DNA from: an uncultured bacterium
GTDB lineage: Bacteria > Actinomycetota > Actinomycetes > S36-B12
Direction: 5' to 3'
NCBI GenBank assembly: GCA_903908025.1
Contig: CAIVQM010000063.1
Location: 1-28,187 of the forward strand
Length of the DNA stretch: 28,187 nucleotides
Part shown: positions 15,705 to 23,572 of the stretch, in pieces
How the letters are laid out: every line of letters begins with the position of its first letter
Numbering within the stretch: the first letter of the stretch is position 1
Position numbers and translations under genes: made by a program
The notes under the pieces: model-generated
The model's input: only the letters and a program-made list of their open reading frames with translations
Databases searched by the model: none
What the model was told of the DNA's origin: nothing

Positions 15705-17916
15705 TCCGCTCGGCGGCCTGACCGTCGTCGTAGGTGCAGAAGCGCGCCCGGAAGTCGGCCCGCAGTCGAGCAGACTCGTCCCCGTGGTATTCGCGCCCGG
15801 TCAGCACCTCCGCGAGCCGCCGCGGATTCCGAGCGACGAGGCCTGGCGGCGTGGCGAGCAGATCGAAGTACGCACCGCGAGTCTCCAGGTAGGAGAACCA
15901 GTCGTCTGCGTAGATAACGATGGGCCGATCAAGCAGCGCGTAGTCGAACATCACAGACGAGTAGTCGGTAAGCAGGACGTCGGCTGCCAGGTAGCACGGA
16001 ACGATCCACGGCACCTTCGAGCCGTCGATCACCCGGCCCGACTCCATCAGCGCCCGCATCGCCTTGCCCTCGGTCGCCGTGTGGTGTGCCCGCACGATGA
16101 AGACGGTGTCGCTCGGGAGTTGCTCGAGGAGTGCGCTGATGTCGATGCGCATGGACGTGTCCCCCACTGCCTCGCGGACGGTCGGGGCATACAGGATCGC
16201 CGTTGCTCCCGATGGCACGCCGAGCAGATCGCGAGCAGCGGCTATCTCGTCGGGCGTCGCGTTGACAAGGGCATCGTTGCGTGGATAGCCGAACTCCAGC
16301 CACCGGTAGCGACACGGGTACGCGTGTGACCACATCTCCGTCGAGTAGGCGTTGGAACTCAGGGCGACGTCCCAACGATCGCTGCGCCGCAGGAGGTTCT
16401 CGAACTCCCTGAGGGACTGCGCCTCGTCACTGGCCACGACGCGGCCCTCGCTGCGCTTGGGCTGCCGCACAGGGTCCACGGCCGTGCTCGCCACCGAACT
16501 GCGCATCACGTCGAGGCCGCAGTGCTTCAGCGGGGTGCCATGCATGGTCTGGATGTGCACCTGACCCGGGCGCTTGACGACCGGGCCGGGGAAGTTGACG
16601 TTGTTAACGAAGTACGTCGCCCGCGCGAAGATGGCATACCGCCGCCAGCTGTCCGGCGAGACATGCGCGGTGCCGGGGGGTAGGTGCGCGGCCTTCTCCG
16701 GTGAGATGATCCACACCGCCTTGAGCGAGGGAGCGACATCGGCGAGGCGCTCGAACAGCGCCCGGGGGTTGCACCCGAAACCGGTCCCCCAGTACTCCGA
16801 GAACACCACGAGGTTCGGATCGATGGGCCGCATCCGCGCAAACGGGTAGTAGATCCGGCCGACCGCACGCACGCGGCGCACGGCACGTCGCGTCGGCCAG
16901 TACACCCGGCCCGCGGTGCGACGCAGGCTCTTGCGCGCCGCATCGACGCGGTTGTACAGGGTGAATGCCCGGTAGGAGCGATCGAGGAACAGGTGCGCGC
17001 GCAGGTTGCTGGCCGCGTTCTGCTTCGGGACCGACGACCAGTCCCGAGCATGGCGCCCCGCCGAGTCACGGGCCTCGGCGTAGAAGCGGGGCTTGTCCGC
17101 CGGAGCAAGCCGCTCCGCGTGGCGCAAGATCGTGACGTAGTGGTTCACCATGATGTCGTAGATGTGCTTGCGCAATGGCAGGGCGACACTGCGGCGGTCG
17201 AGCTCCGCGAACACCTCGTCGTAGCGCCCGAAGACGTCGAAGTGCCGCGGGCTCGCGCTACCCAGGATGCTGCCCGCACGGCGCTGGCGGTACAGCAGCA
17301 CCACTCGGTTCAAGGAGACGGCTGTCTCGGCCTCCAGCAGGACGGTGTACGTGAACGCGATGTCTTCGTAGTAACCGGTCGGGAACCTCAGCCCGAGTTC
17401 CTGCAGGAAGTCGCGCCGGTACACCTTGTTGCACGCAATCGGCAGCAGGTTGAACAGCCGCGGATGCTCGCGCGGCACGAAGACGGACGCCGACAGGCTG
17501 GCCAGCACCTCATCTGCCCAGCTGACCGCGCGCCGGCCGTCCCACCACACGCGCGCGTAGTTGTAGATCAGCAGTTGCGGATCGTCGCCGTAGTCGAGTC
17601 GGTCGGCGATCGCCGAGAGCGAGCCGGGGGCGAGGGTGTCGTCGCCGTCGAGAAAGAGCACGTAGCGTCCGGTGGCTGCTTCGACCCCAGCGTTGCGAGC
17701 CCCGCCGAGTCCGGCGTTCTCGGTCAGATGCAGCGGACGGACGCGCGGATCAGCGGCGGCGACCTCGTCGATGATCTGGCCGCTCAGGTCGGGCGAGCAG
17801 TCGTCGACGGCGATGATCTCCACATCGGCGAAATCCTGCTCGAGAACCGATTGCAGGCACTCCCGAATGTAGGCCTGAACTCCGTATGCGGGCACGATGA
17901 CGGAGATCAAGACCAC
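15676..17916 (-). CDS. GT2 glycosyltransferase fused to a CDP-glycerol glycerophosphotransferase (TagF-like) domain, 746 aa
   Basis: A two-domain cytoplasmic, membrane-peripheral polymerase or modifying enzyme. Residues 1 to about 230 are a GT-A family 2 domain: LISVIVPAYG, VDDCSPD (37-43), GLGGARNAG and the metal motif LDGDD (89-93). A basic linker follows. The C-terminal half (about 375-740) is a CDP-glycerol:poly(glycerophosphate) glycerophosphotransferase domain with MHGTPLKHCG starting at residue 458 and TDYSSVMFDYALLDRPIVIYADD near 647. Such fusions make teichoic-acid-like or other phosphopolyol surface polymers; whether the donor is CDP-glycerol cannot be told. GTG 17916 has TAGGAT ending 7 bases upstream. 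The 3' end overlaps the convergent sulfatase remnant. Confidence 0.92.
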   Translation of the reverse strand: MVLISVIVPAYGVQAYIRECLQSVLEQDFADVEIIAVDDCSPDLSGQIIDEVAAADPRVRPLHLTENAGLGGARNAGVEAATGRYVLFLDGDDTLAPGSLSAIADRLDYGDDPQLLIYNYARVWWDGRRAVSWADEVLASLSASVFVPREHPRLFNLLPIACNKVYRRDFLQELGLRFPTGYYEDIAFTYTVLLEAETAVSLNRVVLLYRQRRAGSILGSASPRHFDVFGRYDEVFAELDRRSVALPLRKHIYDIMVNHYVTILRHAERLAPADKPRFYAEARDSAGRHARDWSSVPKQNAASNLRAHLFLDRSYRAFTLYNRVDAARKSLRRTAGRVYWPTRRAVRRVRAVGRIYYPFARMRPIDPNLVVFSEYWGTGFGCNPRALFERLADVAPSLKAVWIISPEKAAHLPPGTAHVSPDSWRRYAIFARATYFVNNVNFPGPVVKRPGQVHIQTMHGTPLKHCGLDVMRSSVASTAVDPVRQPKRSEGRVVASDEAQSLREFENLLRRSDRWDVALSSNAYSTEMWSHAYPCRYRWLEFGYPRNDALVNATPDEIAAARDLLGVPSGATAILYAPTVREAVGDTSMRIDISALLEQLPSDTVFIVRAHHTATEGKAMRALMESGRVIDGSKVPWIVPCYLAADVLLTDYSSVMFDYALLDRPIVIYADDWFSYLETRGAYFDLLATPPGLVARNPRRLAEVLTGREYHGDESARLRADFRARFCTYDDGQAAERIIRSVMMPN

Positions 17917-17923
17917 ACCTGCG

Positions 17924-17929
17924 ATCCTA
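17924..17929 (-). promoter_or_regulatory. -10 element of the GT2-TagF gene
   Basis: TAGGAT on the minus strand preceded by TGTG, 7 bases before GTG 17916. It is back-to-back with the promoter of the sulfotransferase on the other strand, within an 86-base divergent gap. Confidence 0.5.
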
Positions 17930-17990
17930 CACAGGCGTGCATCGCCCGGACCCCGTCCGCGGCGAGCCGAGACGGGAAACCCTGCTGCTG

Positions 17991-17996
17991 TAAGGT
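17991..17996 (+). promoter_or_regulatory. -10 element of the second sulfotransferase
   Basis: TAAGGT preceded by TG, 6 bases before the GTG at 18003; leaderless arrangement. Confidence 0.5.
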
Positions 17997-18002
17997 CGTC
18001 GC

Positions 18003-18893
18003 GTGCCAGAGCCCAGCGTCACCAATCCCATTCTCATCGGCGGCACCGGCCGCAGCGGTTCGACCATCCTCGGCCGGATCCTCGCCCGCCACCCGGATCT
18101 GTATCTCACGGATCCGGAGGAGGTGCGCTTCATCGCCAACAACCCCGGCATGGCGGTCGCGCTAGGCACCCGCAATGCGGGCTGGCCGCGCAGCATGCGG
18201 GCCAAGACCGCCGCGCGCAATGCCATCAAGCGCTCCCAAGGCGCCAACTTCGCGCGACCGAACAACAGCGGTCTGCAGAAGTGGCTCACCAAGGATGAGA
18301 TGCGCGAGCTCGGCGATCGCTACCTTGAGCGCTTCGGTCCCGCGCCACTCGAGGCCACACGCGAGTTCGTGCAGGCGGTAATGGACAAGGTCGCGGCTCC
18401 GGCGGAAGGGCGACGCTGGGTCGATGGCACGCCCGCCAACGCGCGCGTCACCGACCTCATCGAACCGATCTTCCCGGACTGTCAGGTCGTCGCGATCATC
18501 CGTGACGGACGCGACGTCGCCGCGTCGTTCGTGGAGCAGACCTTCGGACCCAACGAGATTCTCGACTCCCTGCGCGAGTGGCACAAGCGCAGCCTGCGTA
18601 TGCACCAGGCCGTCAACGCGTGCCGTCCCGGGCGCATCCTCACCATCGACATGCTCGACATGGTGCAGAACACGCGAGAGGAGACACTCGCGGAGATCTG
18701 CGGATTCCTCGGGATCTCCGTCGATGCGGGAATGATGGAGTGGTTCGCCGCCAACGTCAGCGTCGAGCGGGCGCACGTCGGCCGGTGGCGCACGCAGTTC
18801 GATGCGGACACCACCGCTCAGATCGATGCCCTCTATTCGACGCTTGTCGCCGACCTGCGCAAGCACGGCGTGCGCATTCCGCTCGAGACCTGA
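18003..18893 (+). CDS. PAPS-dependent sulfotransferase, 296 aa
   Basis: A sulfotransferase-family protein. The 5'-phosphosulfate-binding loop is GTGRSGST (residues 14-21) and the 3'-phosphate-binding element is IIRDGRDVAASF (Arg167 onwards). The segment WVDGTPANARVTDLIEPIFPDCQVV links them, as in family members acting on glycans and glycolipids. The C-terminal FAANVSVERAHVGRWR corresponds to the conserved GxxGxW(K/R)-type end. The acceptor is not identifiable. It is the second sulfotransferase in the region and lies between the TagF fusion and the ABC exporter genes, which suggests a sulfated surface polymer. The start codon GTG directly follows a TAAGGT -10 element at leaderless spacing. Confidence 0.88.
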   Translation: MPEPSVTNPILIGGTGRSGSTILGRILARHPDLYLTDPEEVRFIANNPGMAVALGTRNAGWPRSMRAKTAARNAIKRSQGANFARPNNSGLQKWLTKDEMRELGDRYLERFGPAPLEATREFVQAVMDKVAAPAEGRRWVDGTPANARVTDLIEPIFPDCQVVAIIRDGRDVAASFVEQTFGPNEILDSLREWHKRSLRMHQAVNACRPGRILTIDMLDMVQNTREETLAEICGFLGISVDAGMMEWFAANVSVERAHVGRWRTQFDADTTAQIDALYSTLVADLRKHGVRIPLET

Positions 18894-18912
18894 CCCCGAC
18901 GCAGGACCGGGC

Positions 18913-19737
18913 CTACCAGTCGTCGATGTCCTCGCGAACGTCCGGCTCGTCAGGGGTGTTGTCGTCCTCGTTGTCGCGGGTGCGACGCCCGGTCATCGCC
19001 AGCGCCTCGGTCATGCTGGTGTCGGCGATGAGTCGGCCGTTCTCGAACACGAGTCCGCGCTCGCAGAAGCGCTCGAGCTCATCGGGTGCCTGGTCGGCGA
19101 TGAGGAACGTCACCCCGTCGGCCTTCAGGGACTCGACATGGGACCAGCAGAACTCGCGGTACTGCTCGTCGCCCATGATGAGCGCCCCGTGGATCGCGAA
19201 GGTGCGCGAGCGCGTGGCCATTGCCACCGTCCATGCGATGCGTCGGCGCAGCGGCGGAGGGCAGGTGCGCGCGTAGGTATCCAGGAACCTGGCCAGGCCC
19301 GCCGACTCGACGATCCAGTCCAGTTCGGCGGTGATCTGGTCCGGGGACATCCCAAGAAGGATTCCGATCACATAGATGTTCTGCCGCACCGTCAGGCCCC
19401 CATTGACGAGGCCGACGCGGCGCAGGATCGGGATGACCGCCTCCCGACGCCGAACGACTCCCTCGTCGGGGATGAGCGTCCCCGCGGACAGCCGCAGGAC
19501 CTCGATCAGGCCCGCGTCCCGTCCCCGGCCCACGAGCCCCACGCACTCACCCGGCTCGATCACCACGCTGACGTCCTGGATGACGGGATGGGCAACACGT
19601 CTGGTCTCACTCGCCATCCGCCGCAGTCGATCGCCCCGGCCACTGCCCTTGCGCCGCTGGGCACGCAGCACGGTGAGTGAGACGGCCTCAAACTCGACCT
19701 GATGGTCCAGATGAGGATCGAGGTGTACGCGGGCCAC
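18913..19737 (-). CDS. Degenerate (pseudo-) ATPase subunit of an ABC-2 polysaccharide exporter, 274 aa
   Basis: The fold and alignment positions are those of Wzt/TagH-type ABC ATPases: DVSVVIEPGECVGLVGR, LRLSAGTLIPDEG, LTVRQNIYVIGILLGM, MGDEQYREFCWSHVESLK and ERGLVFENGRLIAD. All catalytic motifs are altered. Walker A reads GRGRDAGLI at 70-78, with no GK[S/T]. The signature region is TCPPPL at 158-163 instead of SSGM. Walker B reads TFAIHG at 179-184, with His-Gly in place of Asp-Glu. The H-loop is IADQ at 213-216 instead of SHD. The reading frame is otherwise intact, with an acidic tail (DNEDDNTPDEPDVREDIDDW). It lacks the carbohydrate-binding C-terminal domain of some Wzt proteins. GTG 19737 has AAGGAGG 9 bases upstream, overlapping the end of the permease gene. 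It probably binds the permease structurally; the source of ATPase activity must be elsewhere. Confidence 0.85.
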   Translation of the reverse strand: MARVHLDPHLDHQVEFEAVSLTVLRAQRRKGSGRGDRLRRMASETRRVAHPVIQDVSVVIEPGECVGLVGRGRDAGLIEVLRLSAGTLIPDEGVVRRREAVIPILRRVGLVNGGLTVRQNIYVIGILLGMSPDQITAELDWIVESAGLARFLDTYARTCPPPLRRRIAWTVAMATRSRTFAIHGALIMGDEQYREFCWSHVESLKADGVTFLIADQAPDELERFCERGLVFENGRLIADTSMTEALAMTGRRTRDNEDDNTPDEPDVREDIDDW

Positions 19738-19741
19738 TGGC

Positions 19742-20512
19742 CTACGCCTCCTTAAGGATGCGGTGCTCGAGGCGCTTGAACGTGATGATGCCGATGATGA
19801 TGACGGCCACACCAACCCCGAAGGAGACTCCGTAGGTGATGAGGGCTTCGTTCTCCGAGGGCCACCAGCCCAGGCGATACATACTCAGCAGTCCCACCAG
19901 CGGGTTGATGGCGGCCAGCGGTCGCGCGCCCGGGGGGATGTTCGACAAGGAATACAGCACCGGCGTCAGGTAGAAGGCCGCGCGCAGCAGGATGCGCACG
20001 ATGCGGGCAAAGTCCGGCACAACGGCGGAGACGGATGCCACGAACAGTGACAGGCCGTACATGAAGGCGAACTGCAGGACGAAGGCAATCGGGAAGAACA
20101 CGATCTCCGGCCCGGGGAAGGTCCACGTCACAAGCATGGCGAAGACGACGAGAGGCAACGCGCCGACGAAGTCGACCGTCCGCGAGAGCAGCACCCGCGC
20201 CACCGAGAACTCCGTCGGCAGGACACTGGCCGGCAGAATGCGCGAGTAGCCGACGAAGGCACGTGTCGATGCGGAGATGCCGCTGGTGAACCACCACCAC
20301 GGCAGGATCGCGACCGTGAGGAACAGGTAGTAGGGCTGCTCCCCCATCTCCCGACCACCCAGCAGCACCTGGAAGACGAACCACATCGTTACCGACAGGC
20401 CGAGCGGCTCGAGGATCACCCACAGGTAGCCCAGTCTCAGTTTGCGGTACTTCTGGTTGATGTCCCGGCTGACCAGCAGGCGCAACGACGCCCGCGAATG
20501 CCAGATACCCAC
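19742..20512 (-). CDS. ABC-2 type polysaccharide/teichoic acid exporter permease (Wzm/TagG-like), 256 aa
   Basis: The transmembrane subunit of an ABC-2 glycan exporter. It has the amphipathic N-terminal interface helix (LRLLVSRDINQKYRKLRLGYLWVILEPL), typical of Wzm/TagG proteins, followed by six hydrophobic segments, with aromatic-rich loops (PWWWFTSGISAS, YRLGWWPSENEA). The C-terminal LTPVLYSLSNIPPGARPLAAINPLVGLLSMYR motif is a family hallmark. It moves lipid-linked polymer across the membrane together with an ATPase partner; the only partner here is the degenerate subunit downstream, whose start lies 4 bases after this gene's stop. GTG 20512 follows a TAAGGT -10 at 7 bases. Confidence 0.92.
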   Translation of the reverse strand: MGIWHSRASLRLLVSRDINQKYRKLRLGYLWVILEPLGLSVTMWFVFQVLLGGREMGEQPYYLFLTVAILPWWWFTSGISASTRAFVGYSRILPASVLPTEFSVARVLLSRTVDFVGALPLVVFAMLVTWTFPGPEIVFFPIAFVLQFAFMYGLSLFVASVSAVVPDFARIVRILLRAAFYLTPVLYSLSNIPPGARPLAAINPLVGLLSMYRLGWWPSENEALITYGVSFGVGVAVIIIGIITFKRLEHRILKEA

Positions 20513-20519
20513 CCTGCCT

Positions 20520-20525
20520 ACCTTA
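20520..20525 (-). promoter_or_regulatory. -10 element of the ABC-2 permease, overlapping the upstream stop codon
   Basis: TAAGGT on the minus strand, 7 bases before GTG 20512. Its first three bases are the TAA stop of the GT4 gene, so the permease can be transcribed separately from the upstream glycosyltransferases. Confidence 0.5.
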
Positions 20526-21596
20526 CGGTCTGGTCGCGATCAAGGTCTCCCACCGCTCCAGGATCACGTCAAGCCGGTAGCGCTCGGCGGCAACGCGCGC
20601 ACCGTCACCCAAGGATCGGCGCAGCACCTCGTCGGACATCACGCGCTCCAACTGACGGGCCAGGTCCTCGGCGTCCCCGCGCACGGCGAGCAGGCCGCTG
20701 ACCTCGTCGGCCACCAGTTCGCGCACTCCGGCCGAGGCGTCGGCCGCCACGACGGCCAGCCCGCAGGCCATCGCCTCGAGGAGGGCCAGCGGGAATCCCT
20801 CAACGAGGGAGGGGAGCGCCAGGACCCCACTTCCGTGCAGCACGGCCGCCGGATCCGGCGTCGGGGGCAGGACCGTGAGGCGGGGCAGGCCGCGGGCCAC
20901 GATCACGTCAACGAGTGGACCCGAGCCCACGAACTGCACCCGCCAGTCGGGGTGAGCGGCTTCGATCATGGTCCAGGCATCCGCGAGGATCCCGGGCGCC
21001 TTCTCGACCGACAGGCGCCCGAGGTACGTGATGATCCGCGCATCGCCGCCGGCGGGATCGTCGGGCCAGAAGGCGACCGGGTTCGGCATCGCGATCGCCT
21101 GCGACAGTCCGCGGGCGCGGAACACCTGGGCGTCTGCCTCGCTGAGCAGCGTGAACCACTCGACGTCCGCGTATGCCGCTTCCAACCTCGCGGCATCGCC
21201 ACCGCGCAGGGCCGCCTCGGCCGACGAGTGGTACTGCCCGATGACGCGCCATCCCTGGTGCGGGACCCGGTCGAGCACCTCCTTGCACCACACCTGCGTG
21301 GTGATAATCACTCCCGCAGCCATCCCCGCGAGGGTCGCCGCCAGCCCGCGTTCGAGGGCTGCATCGGCCGCGGCCCGCTGCTCCTCATCCGAAGCGGAGG
21401 GCACCGGGCGGTCGAGGAGGGTGATGCGCTGGTACGCCGGGTCCTGGTCGAACACGTGGGGCTCCTCGGCCGTCTCGAGGCCGACCAGGTGCACCGGATA
21501 ACCGCGGGCCGCAAGGCCGGACGCCAGCACATGTGCAACACGCGTGGCACCACCGAGTTCGGTGATCGAGTTCGCCATGATCACGACCGGCGTCAT
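20523..21596 (-). CDS. GT4-family glycosyltransferase, 357 aa
   Basis: A GT-B fold retaining glycosyltransferase of family 4. The N-terminal domain has the glycine-rich loop ITELGGATRVAHVLASGLAARGYPVHLV (11-38). The C-terminal domain contains YLGRLSVEKAPGIL (191-204), the FVGSGP turn (222-227) and the donor-binding E-x7-E motif EGFPLALLE with Glu266 and Glu274. The donor is an NDP-sugar of unknown type. ATG 21596 overlaps the stop of the upstream TagF-like gene (ATGA), indicating translational coupling. Acting in a surface-glycan locus, it most likely adds a sugar to a lipid-linked or phosphopolyol polymer on the cytoplasmic face. Confidence 0.92.
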   Translation of the reverse strand: MTPVVIMANSITELGGATRVAHVLASGLAARGYPVHLVGLETAEEPHVFDQDPAYQRITLLDRPVPSASDEEQRAAADAALERGLAATLAGMAAGVIITTQVWCKEVLDRVPHQGWRVIGQYHSSAEAALRGGDAARLEAAYADVEWFTLLSEADAQVFRARGLSQAIAMPNPVAFWPDDPAGGDARIITYLGRLSVEKAPGILADAWTMIEAAHPDWRVQFVGSGPLVDVIVARGLPRLTVLPPTPDPAAVLHGSGVLALPSLVEGFPLALLEAMACGLAVVAADASAGVRELVADEVSGLLAVRGDAEDLARQLERVMSDEVLRRSLGDGARVAAERYRLDVILERWETLIATRP

Positions 21597-22708
21597 AGGT
21601 CACCTCGCATTGCCTGCAGGACACGGGCGCACGATCCCACGGACTCGTCGACGAGGGCCGCGAAGCGCTCGTGCCCCACGACGCGATCCGCCGGCACCGA
21701 CCAGCCAGCCGACTCGGCCTCTCGGACAGTTCGCACCACGTCGGCGGCGGACGCGGCATGCGGACCGGGGAGGTCCCGCGGCCAGCGCGCGTACAGGCCC
21801 GGGCCACGCGACAGCAGGTCACGCAGGTCGGGGGCGAAGATGACCACCGGCCGTCCCACCCGGGCGGCGATGGGGGCCCACGGGCTCGTGTCGGTGACGA
21901 GAAGGTCGCACGCAGCGACCACGTCCGCAGGACCAGCGGCCACCTGAACGTTGGCCGCATGGACGGCATCGACTTCGACCGTCAGCAGCACGTGACCCGG
22001 GAGTTCCGCGGCCACCTCGGCGATGGGGAACGGCATATCTCGCAGGCGCAGGAAGCCGATCACCCCGATGCTGGATTCAATCCCGAGCCTGGCACGAGCC
22101 TGGTCCCGGGAAGGCAGTCGTTCGACGAGTGGCGCGGCCACCATCGACGGACAGGTGATCCCGACGGCTCGCGCAGCCCGCTCGCCTACCTCCTGTGACG
22201 GCACGACGACGAGGTCAGCGCCCGCTTCTCCCGGCAGTTGGTGGGGGCGGTGTTGCCGGGGGCTGAGCAGCGGCCAGTCGACGAGGTCGGCACCCACTCG
22301 GTCGACGGTCGGCTCGACGAAGACCAGCACGCGGCTGTCGGGACCCCGCTCCAACGGGCCGCCCTTGGTGTCCGGATCGACGATCCGCATGGGCACGCCA
22401 TCCGTCGCCCACCAACGAGCCCGCGCGGCGAGATAGCGGTGTCGGGCCGACCCGGCCCGCACGGCCGTGGCCCAACTCGGCACCTGTCCGCGATCCGCCT
22501 GGTAGACCCACACGACCCCGATGCCCTGCTCGTGCAGGTATTCGGTGAAGGCCAGCACGCTGCCCGCGCACGTCGTCGAGCCGCCGGTCATGGCGCAGAC
22601 GAAGGGCCGTGAACCGCCCCATGCGGAGGCTGCCCGAGTGGCCCGATGGGCGAGGCGCCGGTCCGCGCGTCGCAGCAGGCTCGTCCACCTCTGGCTCGCC
22701 GTCGTCAC
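21593..22708 (-). CDS. Divergent CDP-glycerol glycerophosphotransferase-like (TagF-type) protein, 371 aa
   Basis: The C-terminal half shows a TagF-type pattern: ADVVAACDLLVTDTSPWAPIAARVGRPVVIFAPDLRDLL, then GLYARWPRDLPGPHAASAADVVRTV, matching the LVTDYSS...RPIVFFAPD...DLPGP series of the family. TDYSS is replaced by TDTSP, and the usual HGTPxK element is replaced by RPHQLPGE, so catalysis may be altered or the substrate different. The N-terminal 45 residues are basic. GTG 22708 has a GGAGG Shine-Dalgarno 7 bases upstream. The stop overlaps the start of the GT4 gene by four bases; the two probably act in one pathway. Confidence 0.72.
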   Translation of the reverse strand: MTTASQRWTSLLRRADRRLAHRATRAASAWGGSRPFVCAMTGGSTTCAGSVLAFTEYLHEQGIGVVWVYQADRGQVPSWATAVRAGSARHRYLAARARWWATDGVPMRIVDPDTKGGPLERGPDSRVLVFVEPTVDRVGADLVDWPLLSPRQHRPHQLPGEAGADLVVVPSQEVGERAARAVGITCPSMVAAPLVERLPSRDQARARLGIESSIGVIGFLRLRDMPFPIAEVAAELPGHVLLTVEVDAVHAANVQVAAGPADVVAACDLLVTDTSPWAPIAARVGRPVVIFAPDLRDLLSRGPGLYARWPRDLPGPHAASAADVVRTVREAESAGWSVPADRVVGHERFAALVDESVGSCARVLQAMRGDL

Positions 22709-22778
22709 CTGCTCACCTCCGGCACCCGACCCTCGACCAGCCTGACCCTGGAGGAACTCTATGGGGTGCGGGCACCGG

Positions 22779-22784
22779 TACCCT
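22779..22784 (+). promoter_or_regulatory. -10 element of the PIG-L deacetylase gene
   Basis: TACCCT, 7 bases before GTG 22792, within the 83-base gap to the divergent TagF-like gene. Leaderless arrangement. Confidence 0.45.
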
Positions 22785-22791
22785 GACCCGC

Positions 22792-23559
22792 GTGACCAGT
22801 CCCACGGAGCAAGCCGCCCCTATCGACCCCCTGCTGACGAACCGTGACGGGAGTCGGATCGAACGACTGCTCGCCGTCATGGCGCACCCCGACGACGTCG
22901 ACTTCGGGGCCGCCGGCACGGTCAAGGCCTGGACCGACGCCGGAGTCGAGGTGTCGTACTGCCTGATCACCAACGGGGACGCCGGCGGCTTCGACCCCGA
23001 TGTGCCCCGATCCGAGATCCCGGCCATTCGACAGGCCGAGCAGCGGGCCGCGGGTGCCGCCGTCGGAGTGACGGACATCCGCTTCCTGGGCTACCGCGAC
23101 GGCGAACTCGCCGTCAGCCACGAGCTGCGACGCGACATCAGCCGGGTCATCCGACAGGTCCGTCCCGACCGCCTGCTCATCCAGTCACCCGACCGCAACT
23201 GGAACCGCATCCAGGCATCCCACCCGGACCATCTGGCGGCCGGCGAGGCGGCCATCCAGGCCGTCTATCCCGACGCCCGCAACCCGTTCGCGCACACGAG
23301 CCTGCTGCTCGACGAGGAGCTGGAGGCATGGAGTGTTCCCGAGGTGTGGGTCCTCGCCAGCCCGACCCCGAACTACTGGAACGACATCACCGACAACTTC
23401 GAGGCCAAGATCGCGGCCCTGCGCGCGCATGAGAGTCAGACAGCGCACATGGACGACCTCGCCGATCGCGTCGGCGGCTGGATGCGGATGCAGGCGCAGC
23501 AGGCGGGCCTGCCCGAGGGCCGGCTGGCCGAGGCCTTCATGATCGTGTCGACGGCCTGA
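22792..23559 (+). CDS. PIG-L/LmbE-family N-acetylglucosaminyl deacetylase-like protein, 255 aa
   Basis: A zinc-dependent deacetylase of the PIG-L family, which includes MshB, Mca and enzymes removing acetyl groups from GlcNAc-linked substrates. The metal motif AHPDD is at residues 31-35 (VMAHPDDVDFGAAGTV), with Asp34 as likely general base, and the distal metal-site histidine is in HPDH (144-147). Length fits the family. An open frame begins at 22609, but the GTG at 22792 follows a TACCCT -10 at 7 bases and puts the metal motif at the usual position. It is next to surface-glycan genes, so it could deacetylate a cell-wall sugar, but MshB/Mca-type thiol metabolism is an alternative that cannot be excluded. 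Confidence 0.88.
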   Translation: MTSPTEQAAPIDPLLTNRDGSRIERLLAVMAHPDDVDFGAAGTVKAWTDAGVEVSYCLITNGDAGGFDPDVPRSEIPAIRQAEQRAAGAAVGVTDIRFLGYRDGELAVSHELRRDISRVIRQVRPDRLLIQSPDRNWNRIQASHPDHLAAGEAAIQAVYPDARNPFAHTSLLLDEELEAWSVPEVWVLASPTPNYWNDITDNFEAKIAALRAHESQTAHMDDLADRVGGWMRMQAQQAGLPEGRLAEAFMIVSTA

Positions 23560-23572
23560 CCCAACCGTCGGT

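Noticed and set aside
16993..18165. 390-codon plus-strand open frame opposite the GT2-TagF gene
   Set aside because: No recognisable domain, antisense to a well-supported enzyme, and it also runs through the divergent promoter gap.
20442..21947. 501-codon plus-strand open frame opposite the GT4 and TagF-like genes
   Set aside because: Compositional shadow rich in R, G, H and D; it spans the ATGA overlap of two real genes.
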